Assembly (NCBI GenBank): GCA_016125455.1
Contig: WGLS01000024.1
Span: 1 to 64,000, forward strand
DNA: 64,000 bases
Origin: Alphaproteobacteria bacterium
GTDB lineage: Bacteria > Pseudomonadota > Alphaproteobacteria > Caulobacterales > Parvularculaceae
Direction of reading: 5' to 3'
The translations under genes were made by a program, and so were the position numbers. Positions 1 to 8,016 of this stretch are shown here, one piece after another. Numbering within the stretch: position 1 is the stretch's first letter; each line of letters opens with the position of its first letter. The notes beneath the pieces are model-generated. The model ran no database searches. It worked only from the letters and a program-made list of their open reading frames with translations, and was not told the origin of the DNA.

Positions 1-67
1 CGCCCGTCGCAATCACGAAGGGTTCGAAGAATTTCCACTCCTTGTCCGTCATCAACCCGCGAACCAT
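1..67 (-). CDS. IS5-family transposase, N-terminal fragment (cut by window edge)
   Basis: The first 22 codons can be read on the minus strand from an ATG at 67. They begin MVRGLMTDKEWKFFEPFVIA, the typical start of IS5-family (DDE) transposases, where an 'MTDxEWxFFxPF' opening is common. The rest lies outside the window, so I cannot say whether the element is intact. The inserted element's left terminal repeat should lie somewhere in about 68-125, but I could not define it without the other end. It marks the beginning of the window as an accessory region together with the IS6 elements further on. Confidence 0.75.
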   Translation of the reverse strand, partial: MVRGLMTDKEWKFFEPFVIATG

Positions 68-524
68 CGCCGTCTCCCAAAAGACAGCGTTGAATCAGCG
101 TTCGCGACCGTTGGGAATCCACTTTGTCAACAGCTCCTAGCCGCAACGATGGATCCAATAAACACACGCAACAAATTTTTGTGTCTCGCTTGTAAACGCG
201 TCCAAATCACTATGCTGCGGAAACGCAGGGATATCCGTACTGCGAGACTTGTCGGTCCCGTAAACGAAAACAAACCCATATAAGCGCCGCTGCCGTTCAC
301 GAGTACATATTCTGCTTTGTCCGCTGCTGCGCCGACTGACTCACTAGACAAACCGACACCTGTCGCCCCGCGGAGCTCTGAGAAAGTGCCTCGGCTGCGT
401 GCAATCCTCACCTGGCCCAGCTGAACAGTTGACCTATTCTGAGAGCTGAGAGTTCGCTAGGGGCAACTGATCGGAAAAGCGGCTCCTCCCTTCGCCGACG
501 AGGTGCTGCGGATCCTCGAACCGC
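68..524. other. Gene-poor stretch beside the IS5 end
   Basis: No convincing gene. A 94-codon minus-strand frame (127-411) has no recognisable domain. A second minus-strand frame in the same stretch also gives protein-like sequence (ending ...KFVACVYWIHRCG before a stop near 140), so this may be a frameshifted remnant of a gene broken near the IS insertion. Base composition is lower in GC than the bulk of the window. Confidence 0.4.
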
Positions 525-1550
525 TCACAGGATGTCGATGTTCCGTAGCCACTGTATTGCCTGGCCAGGCCATTGGGTCGTGATCGGATCTGATGTTGGC
601 CGTAACCCGAAAGCGTGGCAGCCCTCCGCGAAGATGCGCATGTCGACGGGTACGCCCGCCTCGTTCAGAGCGAGAGCGTAGGCCATGGAGTTGCTCACGT
701 GGTTGCTCCTGTCATTCATAGCGTGAACGAGCAGAGTCGGTGGCGCACTAGCACTGACATCCATCCATGGCGCGAGCTTGAGATCGGATTGCGGCCACCT
801 GTCCTCTAAAAATTTTCCGGGATACATGACGATAGCAAAGTCGGGCCGTGAGGATTTTTCATCAGCCGAATCGACACTGTCGTAGCGGCGCTGGTCCGCG
901 TTGCTGACCGCCGCCGCAAGGTGGGCGCCGGCGGAGAACCCTATCACACCGACTTTGTCCGGATCGATATTGTATGAAGCAGCATTGTGGCGCAGCAGAC
1001 CGATCGCTCGTTGAGCATCTTCTAGAGGTAGCAGCTTGCCTTCGGGCGGCGTCCTGGCGCCCGCATCATTTCGTCCCCAAACTTGGGGTGCTCTGTATTT
1101 CAAGACCACGCACGTCACCCCGTGCTCGGTGATCCAGTCGCAGATCTCCGTGCCCTCGAGGTCCATCGCCACAGCCACATATCCACCGCCCGGCAGGACC
1201 AGCATGGCTGCGCCGCTGTTCTTTCCTTGCGGCGGATAAATCGTCATCGTCGGCCGGGAAATATTGGTTGCCCAGTTCCAGGTGCGTCCAGCGATCAGAG
1301 GAGAGCCGCTCCCGATCATCTCGGGATTGCCGTTGGTCTCCGGCGACTCAATATATGCATCCGATGGCCAGAGCGGCACCTGCTCGGCATTCGGCTCAGG
1401 CTGCCAGACCGTGTTCGGAATTTCGACTTTCTCGACCGTGGGCCGAGCGCAGTCATCGATCTTATTCTCCATTGTGTTGTTCGCAACCGCGTCGCCGCAA
1501 TACCCAGTGGTAGCCAAAATCATAAGCCAGAGCGATCTAGAAGATTTCAA
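525..1550 (-). CDS. Secreted alpha/beta hydrolase (acetylxylan-esterase/BD-FAE-like)
   Basis: The 341-residue product has an N-terminal signal peptide (about residues 1-24, ending near DAVANN) and is therefore probably periplasmic or exported. The hydrolase core shows an oxyanion-type LPGGGY loop (about 115-121), the nucleophile elbow GFSAG (about 204), an acidic residue in the MNDRSNH segment and the catalytic-type histidine in EGCHAFGL near the C-terminus. This order matches the carbohydrate-esterase-like alpha/beta hydrolases (BD-FAE/Aes type) that deacylate sugars or small esters. It lies upstream of a second esterase in the same orientation, 66 bases away, so the two may be cotranscribed. 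Substrate unknown. Confidence 0.8.
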   Translation of the reverse strand: MKSSRSLWLMILATTGYCGDAVANNTMENKIDDCARPTVEKVEIPNTVWQPEPNAEQVPLWPSDAYIESPETNGNPEMIGSGSPLIAGRTWNWATNISRPTMTIYPPQGKNSGAAMLVLPGGGYVAVAMDLEGTEICDWITEHGVTCVVLKYRAPQVWGRNDAGARTPPEGKLLPLEDAQRAIGLLRHNAASYNIDPDKVGVIGFSAGAHLAAAVSNADQRRYDSVDSADEKSSRPDFAIVMYPGKFLEDRWPQSDLKLAPWMDVSASAPPTLLVHAMNDRSNHVSNSMAYALALNEAGVPVDMRIFAEGCHAFGLRPTSDPITTQWPGQAIQWLRNIDIL

Positions 1551-1616
1551 GTTCCACTCTCCTTAAAAAGGCGCTGTAGTAACGGTAGCTGTTCTGTACC
1601 AACTTTTGGCACTCCG

Positions 1617-2543
1617 CTACGATGCCAGAAACGCAGCCAGCGACGACGTGTCTATCGAACAGTGCCCGCCATAGAGCGGATGCCATTCGGTACGTATACC
1701 GCGTTCGTGGGCAATCCGTGCCAGCTCTTCGGTACCTTCGAAATTGCCGTATAAGTCGTAAAGGCCGTTTGATAGATAGAGGGCCGGATAGTCCCGGTCG
1801 GCTTCCTGGATCAGCGCCAGCGGAGAGAAGCGCTGCCATTCGGTTTCGTCGGCGACGTATTTTCGGGCCCACATCCAGACGCCGAAGGCGATCTTTGGAT
1901 TGGCGCCCGTTCGGTTTGCCGCCGCTCTCATCTTCTGAAAGGGGGCGAAGGGTGACAATCTGTAGACGCCCGGACACAGCGCCGCTACCTTATCGAACTG
2001 CGCGGGATGGGTCAGGCCTGCTACGAGGACGTTGAGGCCGCCCATCGATTCTCCAAGAAGCAGCCTGCGCTGCGGCGAGCCCAAACTCCTTTCGATCAAA
2101 GGCAGGCGCTCGACGAAATCTTCCAGCAAGCCGCTGTCGGGCAGCAGGCCCTTGGGGGCGAGAAGCCAGCTTGACCCATAGGACACCGTGACGACCGTCG
2201 GCGGCCGGACGCCGCTGCTTTGCCATGCAGCCTGCACCATCGCGGTGTAGTAGGTGTCGTCGTTCCAGATCCGCTCATCGAGATTGCGGCCGTGCAGGTG
2301 GTAGATGATGTCGCCGTTCGAACCCGCCTTCGCCTCGTAGACGCAGTAGCGAAGGGGGCCCGTCATCGAGCAAGTCTGTGCGGCCGGGATAAAAGCGGCC
2401 TCTTGCGCACCTCGTGTTCGAGTGATCTCGGTCCACGCAAAGAGGAGGAACCCGAGAAGGGCGACCAGAAGCAGCCAATAGCGTCGTGCACGCATGAAAC
2501 CGGTGACCCTCGTAAGGTTCGGCGCGCGCTTGTCCTCCGTCAT
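1617..2543 (-). CDS. Membrane-anchored esterase (esterase D/PF00756-like)
   Basis: A 308-residue protein with one N-terminal membrane segment (about residues 20-40, RRYWLLLVALLGFLLFAW) and a predicted periplasmic hydrolase domain. The nucleophile elbow is GESMGG (about 163-168), followed by an Asp in NGLYDLYG and a His in LYGGHCSID close to the C-terminus, giving a Ser-Asp-His triad in the usual order. The best family guess is the putative-esterase (S-formylglutathione hydrolase/antigen 85-like) group. It precedes the other esterase gene on the same strand and begins 20 bases after the SEDS-like gene ends, so these minus-strand genes could form one transcript starting at the padR promoter. 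Confidence 0.75.
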   Translation of the reverse strand: MTEDKRAPNLTRVTGFMRARRYWLLLVALLGFLLFAWTEITRTRGAQEAAFIPAAQTCSMTGPLRYCVYEAKAGSNGDIIYHLHGRNLDERIWNDDTYYTAMVQAAWQSSGVRPPTVVTVSYGSSWLLAPKGLLPDSGLLEDFVERLPLIERSLGSPQRRLLLGESMGGLNVLVAGLTHPAQFDKVAALCPGVYRLSPFAPFQKMRAAANRTGANPKIAFGVWMWARKYVADETEWQRFSPLALIQEADRDYPALYLSNGLYDLYGNFEGTEELARIAHERGIRTEWHPLYGGHCSIDTSSLAAFLAS

Positions 2544-2562
2544 GGTTTACGACGTGCTCCAA

Positions 2563-3747
2563 TCAAGCAGGTTGGGTTGGCGCGAAGGACGAATGAAGGT
2601 CGCGGCCTCGAGAAGGCGACTTGGACTGCTGCGGAGATCCTGCTGCGTTCTGCGCGTTCGCCGATCGCAAAAGCACCCCGAGGCTGAGCAGGTAGCCGAG
2701 GATGGCGCTGCCGCCATAGCCGACCACCGGAGTGGGGTAGTCTCCAAGGGCGGCGGCGGCGATGATAGACAGCCAAATCGCGCCGAAGACGAGCGACATG
2801 GTGCGGTCGGTCGATCCGGAAAGAAGACCGTGCAGAGCGGGAACCAGCAGGAGGCTGACCCCGCCAAGGACCGCTGCGCCGGCGAGGATATGCGCACCGA
2901 AGGCCGTGTAGAGGATCTGGTCGACATAAGGCACGGCGGGCAGAACGTCGGGGCGGCCCATCGCGACCAGAAACGAGACGGCGCTTGCCGCCAACGCAAC
3001 GAGAACAAGGCGATCTCTATGCGCGATGGCGATCACCGCCAAACCGGCCACGAGGACGCCCGCCATCGCCCTATCGGGTTGCATCGCCAGGGCGAGCGCG
3101 GCGATGAGCACACCGAGGGTCGAGGTGGGCCCATGATCGTGGGCAAACATGAGCACCATGACAGGAATGATGATCAGGCTTGGCTGTATGGCCACCGGTC
3201 CGATAGCGATCCACCGCGAGGCGCCATCGACCGCCAGCCCTGCGATCGCGGTTGCAAGAAGCGTCGACGTCATAAGGACCGTCAGCAATCCGCTGTCGCA
3301 TGGCCTTCCGCTTGGCACCGCCGACTGCAGCGCGACGGCCAGCAAGCCAAGGATCAGCGCGGCGGCGTTGATGGCGAGCATCGGAGCTGGGGCGCCCGCC
3401 AGGGCGAGGTAGCCAAGCCCCAGAAAAACCGCGCCAACGGCAGATGCGACGCCGACAGTTCTGGGCCCGGCGATACCGAAGACGTCATGAGTTATGGGGG
3501 TGATCCTTGAGCGGAGCCAAGACAACAACCGGACTGCGCAAGCAGGTGAGGCGAGCAGCCACTGAATGGCGACAAAGACCGCCATGCCGCGCAGAGCATC
3601 GAGCGCGAAGAGAATTGCCTCATCGTCGTTCGGCATGGTCTCGACCTCGGCACGAACAGCCCGCGCCCATCCCTCGTGCCGCCCTGGAAGCAAGCCTTTG
3701 AGGATGTCGCAAATCCACAGGCTGGCGATGCGTCGCTTCGAAGTCAT
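2563..3747 (-). CDS. SEDS-like (FtsW/RodA-type) polytopic membrane protein with PadR-linked N-terminal domain
   Basis: A 394-residue membrane protein with roughly nine to ten hydrophobic segments. Three stretches match SEDS-family hallmarks: GASRWIAIGPVAIQPS at 175-190 (family NGxRRWIxLGPxxxQPSE), MQPD at 222-225 (family QPDLGTA, containing the catalytic Asp of RodA/FtsW) and DYPTPVVGYGGSAILGYLLS at 336-355 (family xPxxxYGGSxxxxxL). The first 60 residues form an extra soluble region (LLPGRHEGWARAVRAEVE...) of the kind found on PadR-controlled membrane proteins. The GTA after QPD is replaced by RAM and the protein is not next to a class B PBP, so glycosyltransferase activity is uncertain. Its start overlaps the padR stop by 4 bases (ATGA), implying translational coupling. 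Confidence 0.6.
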   Translation of the reverse strand: MTSKRRIASLWICDILKGLLPGRHEGWARAVRAEVETMPNDDEAILFALDALRGMAVFVAIQWLLASPACAVRLLSWLRSRITPITHDVFGIAGPRTVGVASAVGAVFLGLGYLALAGAPAPMLAINAAALILGLLAVALQSAVPSGRPCDSGLLTVLMTSTLLATAIAGLAVDGASRWIAIGPVAIQPSLIIIPVMVLMFAHDHGPTSTLGVLIAALALAMQPDRAMAGVLVAGLAVIAIAHRDRLVLVALAASAVSFLVAMGRPDVLPAVPYVDQILYTAFGAHILAGAAVLGGVSLLLVPALHGLLSGSTDRTMSLVFGAIWLSIIAAAALGDYPTPVVGYGGSAILGYLLSLGVLLRSANAQNAAGSPQQSKSPSRGRDLHSSFAPTQPA

Positions 3748-4055
3748 GCGGTCGCTGGGCCTGTCGAAGCACGCACGTTGCGTCCCAACTCAGGCGGGTT
3801 TTGCCTGGCGAGTTCCACCCCGCGGGCCGTCAAACGATAAACCTGCCGAGGAGGCCTGCCGGGCGGGCTCGGGTCGCGCCACTCGGCCTCCATGAAGCCC
3901 TGGTCTGCCAATCTCATCAAGATCGGGTAGAGTGTCCCTGATTTGATACCCAGCCGCCGAATGAGCTCATATCCATAATCGCCTCGGTCGCCCTCATCCA
4001 GCAATGCTGAAAGAATCTTCTTTGTCTGCGGCGAGGGCACACGCGTTCGGGTCAT
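3744..4055 (-). CDS. PadR-family transcriptional regulator
   Basis: The 103-residue protein is the size of PadR subfamily-2 regulators: a winged helix with the typical GDYGYELIRRL, GIKSGTLYPILMRL and GFMEAEWRD...RPPRQVYRLT segments, and a short C-terminal helix for dimerisation. It is the first gene of a minus-strand run and overlaps the membrane-protein gene by 4 bases, so it probably controls that protein. A 7-bp inverted repeat lies just upstream and is a good autoregulatory operator candidate. The ligand is unknown. Confidence 0.9.
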   Translation of the reverse strand: MTRTRVPSPQTKKILSALLDEGDRGDYGYELIRRLGIKSGTLYPILMRLADQGFMEAEWRDPSPPGRPPRQVYRLTARGVELARQNPPELGRNVRASTGPATA

Positions 4056-4064
4056 GGCTCCATA

Positions 4065-4082
4065 ACTCTACCTATGTAGAGT
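4065..4082. promoter_or_regulatory. Candidate PadR operator (inverted repeat)
   Basis: ACTCTAC-ctat-GTAGAGT is a perfect 7-bp inverted repeat ending 9 bases upstream of the padR start codon. PadR operators are typically such AT-flanked dyads overlapping the promoter. Inferred from position and symmetry only. Confidence 0.55.
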
Positions 4083-4096
4083 AAATTGCAAGCCCG

Positions 4097-4359
4097 GGAA
4101 CTGAAGGCTTAACTCGGCCGGGCCGCAATTCCCCCGACGCTACCTAATCTCATGCGGCCTTTGCCGCTTCTCTCCACTCAGTGTGCGCTTTGGCGCGGAG
4201 GACCTTTAGGGGAGGGCGGTAACGAGATGTGTATCTGTGTTGAAGCAGTTGTAGACGGCGGTATAGGCGGCGAGGAAGCGCTGGGCGGATCCTTGGGACT
4301 TGAACTTCTGCTGCTTTCGTTCTCGTCGTCGGATGGGCAGGTGGAAGTTTTCGGCCCGG
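4097..4359 (-). mobile_element. IS6-family element, truncated left-end remnant
   Basis: About 263 bp that align with the complete IS6-family element at 9373-10179, starting with the same terminal sequence GGAACTGAAGGCTTAACTCG (one difference) and continuing through the 3' part of the transposase gene to TTTTCGGCCCGG. After 4359 the similarity stops abruptly. It is in the same orientation as the complete copy. Confidence 0.85.
4150..4359 (-). pseudogene. IS6-family transposase, C-terminal fragment
   Basis: Only the last ~70 codons of the transposase survive. The DNA aligns with the intact gene at 9426-9636, but small indels have shifted the frame within it (the end reads VLRAKAHTEWREAAKAA against VLRAKAYAEWNEATKAA in the intact copy). 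The catalytic DDE residues lie upstream of the surviving part and are missing, so it cannot be active. Confidence 0.85.
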
Positions 4360-4692
4360 GGCGCAGGCCAGTTCCGGTAACGATTGGGTCGTTGATCTTG
4401 ATTGAATCCGACGCGATCGTGGTTTCGAATTCGCGGCAAACCGAAACAATTTCTCCCGAACGATTAAGCAGTCCAACTGCGCCTCGATCATCCTCAAAAT
4501 GGTCGTCGGAGCCCAAGTGGTCATGGTCTCTACCTACAATCCTTGGCCGGCGACGCGACGCTGACGCGCAAATTCGCAGCCCTGCTAAATTTCGTGACAA
4601 ACAAAAGACTGCTGACAAATTCCCCCAACATTTCAGCGCGATCTCCACGCTGCGGTCGATCTCAGGCCAAGCTTCGAAAACGGAGACACACG
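4360..4692. other. Junction region between IS6 remnant and secreted-protein gene
   Basis: No intact gene. On the minus strand the 4370-4540 part can be read as AVGLLNRSGEIVSVCREFET, faintly like the PAS-type sensor segment of some LuxR regulators, truncated by the IS6 remnant; this is weak. The part next to 4693 holds the leader of the following gene and two TGACAAA copies (about 4601 and 4619). An RBS-like CGGAGA stands 7 bases before the ATG at 4693. Confidence 0.35.
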
Positions 4693-5550
4693 ATGAAACC
4701 ATCAACAACGAAAATGCTCGCAAACGCCGCGCTCTGCGGCGCTTGTTCATTGTTCGCGCTGCCGGCGCATGCGAACGAACAGGGGCAAATCATTGCCGCC
4801 AATTACGGCACAGCAAGCTTGCCGCCGAATCTGGGGCAGCTTGTTTGCCCCGCAGCGCCAGGCCTCGACGGCATCCCGGTTCATTTTGAGACTGAAGTCA
4901 TTGACCCCGTATACCCGAAGGATTTCATTGTTCTCGGTGCGGATGGCGCGCCGAGACCCGTTCTTTGCGCAACGTTTGATCCCTCTGACGATGTCGGCGA
5001 CCGGCGCTCGATCTTGCTTGTCGGGGAATTCGGCGACGGCGAAGATCAACCTTTGTCAGTGGAGGTGGTCGGTGATATCCGCTCGACCGACCTCAGCCTG
5101 TCTTACAAAGGCGCTTATGCCGATATCATCCCACTGGAAGCGCCGCCAGCGCTAATCCTCGCCGAAGTGGTTCCTGAAGAAGAATGGGACCTTGATAGTC
5201 CGGGCACGCCTGTCCCCTGGGGCGGCGGCACCGGCTGTCCGTCTAGCGGCACACGTCAGGTGTTGCGCGTCGGCTGGGGCGGCGGCGTTCGCGCCGCTGA
5301 CGGCGCCGAAGTGACGGCGCGGGAATGGGAACGCTTCAAGGTTGCACTGCGCACGGAGGAAGGTCGCATTAGAGTCGTTTCGCCGTTCGCCCTCGGTGAT
5401 CTAAATGACAACGACAACAACCACGAATTGTGCCTCAATGTCGATGGGACCCCGCTGGCGGTCAGGTTCCCAGGCGGACTGTTGATCGACCCCAATGGCG
5501 ACGTGAACAAAGGCACGCGCATTCCCGTAAGCGGCGCTTCGAAATTTTGA
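4693..5550 (+). CDS. Secreted hypothetical protein
   Basis: I place the start at ATG 4693, where a CGGAGA ribosome-binding site and a clean signal peptide (MKPSTTKMLANAALCGACSL...ALPAHA, cleavage near residue 28) begin; an upstream in-frame extension has no such support. The mature protein (about 257 residues) is acidic and rich in beta-forming stretches, with a glycine-rich VGWGGGVRAADGAEV segment and an acidic DLNDNDNNHELC segment (about 233-244) that could bind calcium. It has four cysteines. I recognise no family. It is convergent with the sensor-kinase gene, sharing a strong stem-loop, and lies inside the IS6-flanked segment. Confidence 0.7.
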   Translation: MKPSTTKMLANAALCGACSLFALPAHANEQGQIIAANYGTASLPPNLGQLVCPAAPGLDGIPVHFETEVIDPVYPKDFIVLGADGAPRPVLCATFDPSDDVGDRRSILLVGEFGDGEDQPLSVEVVGDIRSTDLSLSYKGAYADIIPLEAPPALILAEVVPEEEWDLDSPGTPVPWGGGTGCPSSGTRQVLRVGWGGGVRAADGAEVTAREWERFKVALRTEEGRIRVVSPFALGDLNDNDNNHELCLNVDGTPLAVRFPGGLLIDPNGDVNKGTRIPVSGASKF

Positions 5551-5577
5551 ATGCAGCTTCACCTCTAATTCCCAAAC

Positions 5578-5607
5578 GCCCTGCAAAGTCAGCTAACTTT
5601 GCAGGGC
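5578..5607. terminator. Bidirectional stem-loop terminator
   Basis: GCCCTGCAAAGT-cagcta-ACTTTGCAGGGC is a perfect 12-bp stem with a 6-base loop lying between two convergent genes and overlapping the last codons of the kinase gene. No long T tract follows on either side, so efficiency is uncertain. Confidence 0.65.
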
Positions 5608-6971
5608 TCGGGAAAGGTCATAATCGCGCTCAAGCCGCCTGAAGGGCGATTCCGCAACGTCAACACGCCCCCTTGCGCCTCGGTCAAAACCCTTGCGATC
5701 CCCAATCCTAAACCGCTGCCACCCGTATCGCGATTGCGCGATGTTTCCAGCCGGAAGAAGGGCTCGAAGACACTTTCAAGATGTTCTTCGGGGATGCCGG
5801 GACCGTCATCTTCAACGCGAATTTCAAAGCCGTCATCAACAAGCCCAAAAGTCAATGTCACGCCGCCGCCATACCGCATCGCATTGTCGACCAGATTGTT
5901 CAGTACGCGCGTCAATGCCAATGGGTCCGCTGCAATAACGAAAGGCGCATCAGCGCCCAAAGTCTCCCCACGTATTTGCGTCGGCGCGTCCTTGACGTAA
6001 GTTTTCGCAAATTCAGCAAGGTTCACGAGTTCCAGTCGCGATTTCAGTTGGTTTGATTTCGCGTAAGTCAGCATGTCCTCAATGAGGCGCTGCATTTGAA
6101 CCAGATCTTGCTCGATCTCAGTGTGGTCAACGTTTTCAGGCTGGTCCAGGCGGAGCCGAAGTTTGGTGATCGCTGTTCTGACATCGTGGGCGATCGCGGA
6201 AACCATGCGCGAGCGCTCGTCCATCAATGTCTTCACGCGTCGCTGTGATGCGTTTAGGGCTCGCGCCAAACGTCTGATCTCTTCTGCGCCGTTATCTTCT
6301 ATCGACGCCAGTCCGTTGACGCCATCAAAATGTTGCGTTGCTCGTTCAAGGTCTTGCAAGGGACGCAAAGCGTGTTTTATCAAGACGATGGTCACGATAC
6401 CAATCATTAAGGCGATGAAGGAAATCAATGCGAAGGGACCTAGCGACCCGCCAAGAAAAAAGGCCGCCGGCGGAAAGACGACGGAAATTGTTCTTCCATC
6501 CTGAAGCTTGGTAGAAATTTCAAGCGCCGTGACCGCCCTGAGTTTATCGGGCGATCGCTCTGGCCTGGGGTTCAGGACGCCAAATCGCGACAAGTATCGG
6601 AACCGGACTTCGCGTGCGGCAGCGAACGCAGCAACTTCTTCGTCGATAGATGCGAAACGCTCCAGAAAGTCTGATTGCGCTGTAGAGCCTGGTGGGAAAT
6701 CCTTGTGAATGAGAGCAACGAGCCCGCTGCCGCTCACCGCCGACAGGACTAACTCCTCTGTATCGGCCGGAATATCTTCAATTAGCACGGCGAGATCAGA
6801 GAATTGTCGCACCGCGCCGCCCAGCGATGCGGGAAAGATCCGGAATATAATCGTCGTCTGAAACAAGATGGCGATAATGATAAAAAAGCTGGCGACGCCG
6901 CCAAGCGAGACAGCGAGAATTTGAGCGAGCAAGGATTTACGGAATGCGTTGAGGCTTTTCACAAACCTCAT
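5589..6971 (-). CDS. Sensor histidine kinase (EnvZ/OmpB type)
   Basis: A 460-residue inner-membrane kinase: TM1 at about 15-42, a periplasmic sensor of about 135 residues without a recognisable fold, TM2 at about 178-200, HAMP linker, dimerisation/phosphoacceptor helix with IAHDVRTAITKLRLRL (phospho-His in the AHD motif near residue 264), N box NNLVDNAMRYGG, G1 DDGPGIP, F box and G2 GGSGLGLGIA. All catalytic motifs are present. It is coupled to the response regulator gene by a 4-base ATGA overlap. Cognate signal unknown; neighbouring cargo (secreted protein, EF-hand protein, hydroxylase) suggests envelope or cation-related regulation, which is inference. Confidence 0.93.
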   Translation of the reverse strand: MRFVKSLNAFRKSLLAQILAVSLGGVASFFIIIAILFQTTIIFRIFPASLGGAVRQFSDLAVLIEDIPADTEELVLSAVSGSGLVALIHKDFPPGSTAQSDFLERFASIDEEVAAFAAAREVRFRYLSRFGVLNPRPERSPDKLRAVTALEISTKLQDGRTISVVFPPAAFFLGGSLGPFALISFIALMIGIVTIVLIKHALRPLQDLERATQHFDGVNGLASIEDNGAEEIRRLARALNASQRRVKTLMDERSRMVSAIAHDVRTAITKLRLRLDQPENVDHTEIEQDLVQMQRLIEDMLTYAKSNQLKSRLELVNLAEFAKTYVKDAPTQIRGETLGADAPFVIAADPLALTRVLNNLVDNAMRYGGGVTLTFGLVDDGFEIRVEDDGPGIPEEHLESVFEPFFRLETSRNRDTGGSGLGLGIARVLTEAQGGVLTLRNRPSGGLSAIMTFPEPCKVS

Positions 6972-7726
6972 GTCTCTTCCTTTGCCGATGCGCCAATTCT
7001 CAACGTTTTCACGGGCCCTGCGAAAGCATAGCCGATACTTCGCACGGTCTTTATGAGGCGCGCGCGGCGGGGATCTTCCTCAATCTTCTTCCGAAGCCGA
7101 CTGATCTGCGAATCGATGCTGCGATCAAACGGATTTGAAACCGCTCCACGCGTTAAATCCAGTAGGCGGTCGCGGCTCAGAACACGTGGACTTTGTTCGA
7201 CCAGCGCCAATAGCAGCGCGAATTCTCCGGATGTCAGTGAGACTAATTTCTCCGCCTCATTGCGTAATTCACGTTTGTCGACATCGAGGACAAAGTTCCT
7301 GAATTGATAGCGAGTCCCGCCGCCGTAGGCTTCGCCCGGTTTCAGCGGCGGCGCGCGTCTCAGGATCGCCTTGATTCTCGCGGTGAGCTCGCGCGGATTA
7401 AACGGCTTCGCCAGATAATCATCTGCGCCCAGCTCCAGCCCGACGATCCGGTCAACATCCTCGCCGAGCGCCGTAAGCATAATGACAGGAATATTCGACG
7501 CACCCCGCAGACGCCGGCAGAAGGTCAGGCCGTCCTCGCCTGGCATCATGATATCCAGCACCACCAGATCGATCCGACCAGCGCTTAGTGCTTTCTCGGC
7601 CGTGGAGACGTCCGCGGCGGCGATCGCGGTCATGCCGTTCCGCTTCAGAAGATCGACGACGAGACGGCGAATGTCAGCGTCATCGTCTACGATCAGGACT
7701 CGAGTTTCTTCGCTGACGGCGATCAT
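6968..7726 (-). CDS. OmpR-family response regulator
   Basis: A 252-residue regulator with an N-terminal receiver (acidic cluster IVDDDAD at 12-18, phosphoacceptor Asp58 in LVVLDIMMPGEDG, conserved Lys in LAKPFNPREL) and a C-terminal winged helix (trans_reg_C; SLTSGEFALLLALVEQSPRVLSRDRLL ... DRSIDSQISRLRKKIEEDPRRARLIKTVRSIGY). It is transcribed first in the pair, then the kinase. Direct TTGT(G/A)AC repeats upstream are possible binding sites, hinting at autoregulation and control of the divergent EF-hand gene. Confidence 0.95.
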   Translation of the reverse strand: MIAVSEETRVLIVDDDADIRRLVVDLLKRNGMTAIAAADVSTAEKALSAGRIDLVVLDIMMPGEDGLTFCRRLRGASNIPVIMLTALGEDVDRIVGLELGADDYLAKPFNPRELTARIKAILRRAPPLKPGEAYGGGTRYQFRNFVLDVDKRELRNEAEKLVSLTSGEFALLLALVEQSPRVLSRDRLLDLTRGAVSNPFDRSIDSQISRLRKKIEEDPRRARLIKTVRSIGYAFAGPVKTLRIGASAKEET

Positions 7727-8016
7727 GCTTGCACATTACATCGATCCCCCGCTCGTCGCACTTGTTGAATTGTGACCGTTTGTAACTGGGAAGCGCTCCT
7801 TAAGCACAATTCGTCACAAAATTCATCGAACTCGCGACACCGGGGCAACGTGCGTGGCCCATCTCCTATCTGCGTCGCGGGCGGTCAACCTGTCAGCTGA
7901 GTTCTTTGACCCTCCCCCCCCCGGCTGAGAACGGGCGGCTGCTCCGCGACGCGCTGAAAAATTGAACCAGACGGCAAGCGTCTCCCGCTGCCTCAACAAA
8001 CAAGAAGGAATTCAAG
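7727..8016. promoter_or_regulatory. Divergent promoter region with TTGTRAC repeats
   Basis: The region separates the response-regulator gene (-) and the EF-hand gene (+). TTGTGAC (7770-7776) and TTGTAAC (7780-7786) are direct repeats with a 10-base start-to-start spacing, the one-helical-turn layout typical of OmpR-family sites, and an inverted TTGTGAC lies at 7813-7819. A run of about ten C occurs near 7911-7920. Site assignment is inference. Confidence 0.45.

Noticed and set aside
2494-3510. 338-residue plus-strand frame opposite the SEDS-like gene
   Set aside because: Highly charged low-complexity sequence; the minus strand has clear membrane helices and motifs.
4178-4750. 190-residue minus-strand ORF across the IS6 remnant
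   Set aside because: Composite of out-of-frame transposase DNA and flanking sequence; its start overlaps the secreted-protein gene's coding start.
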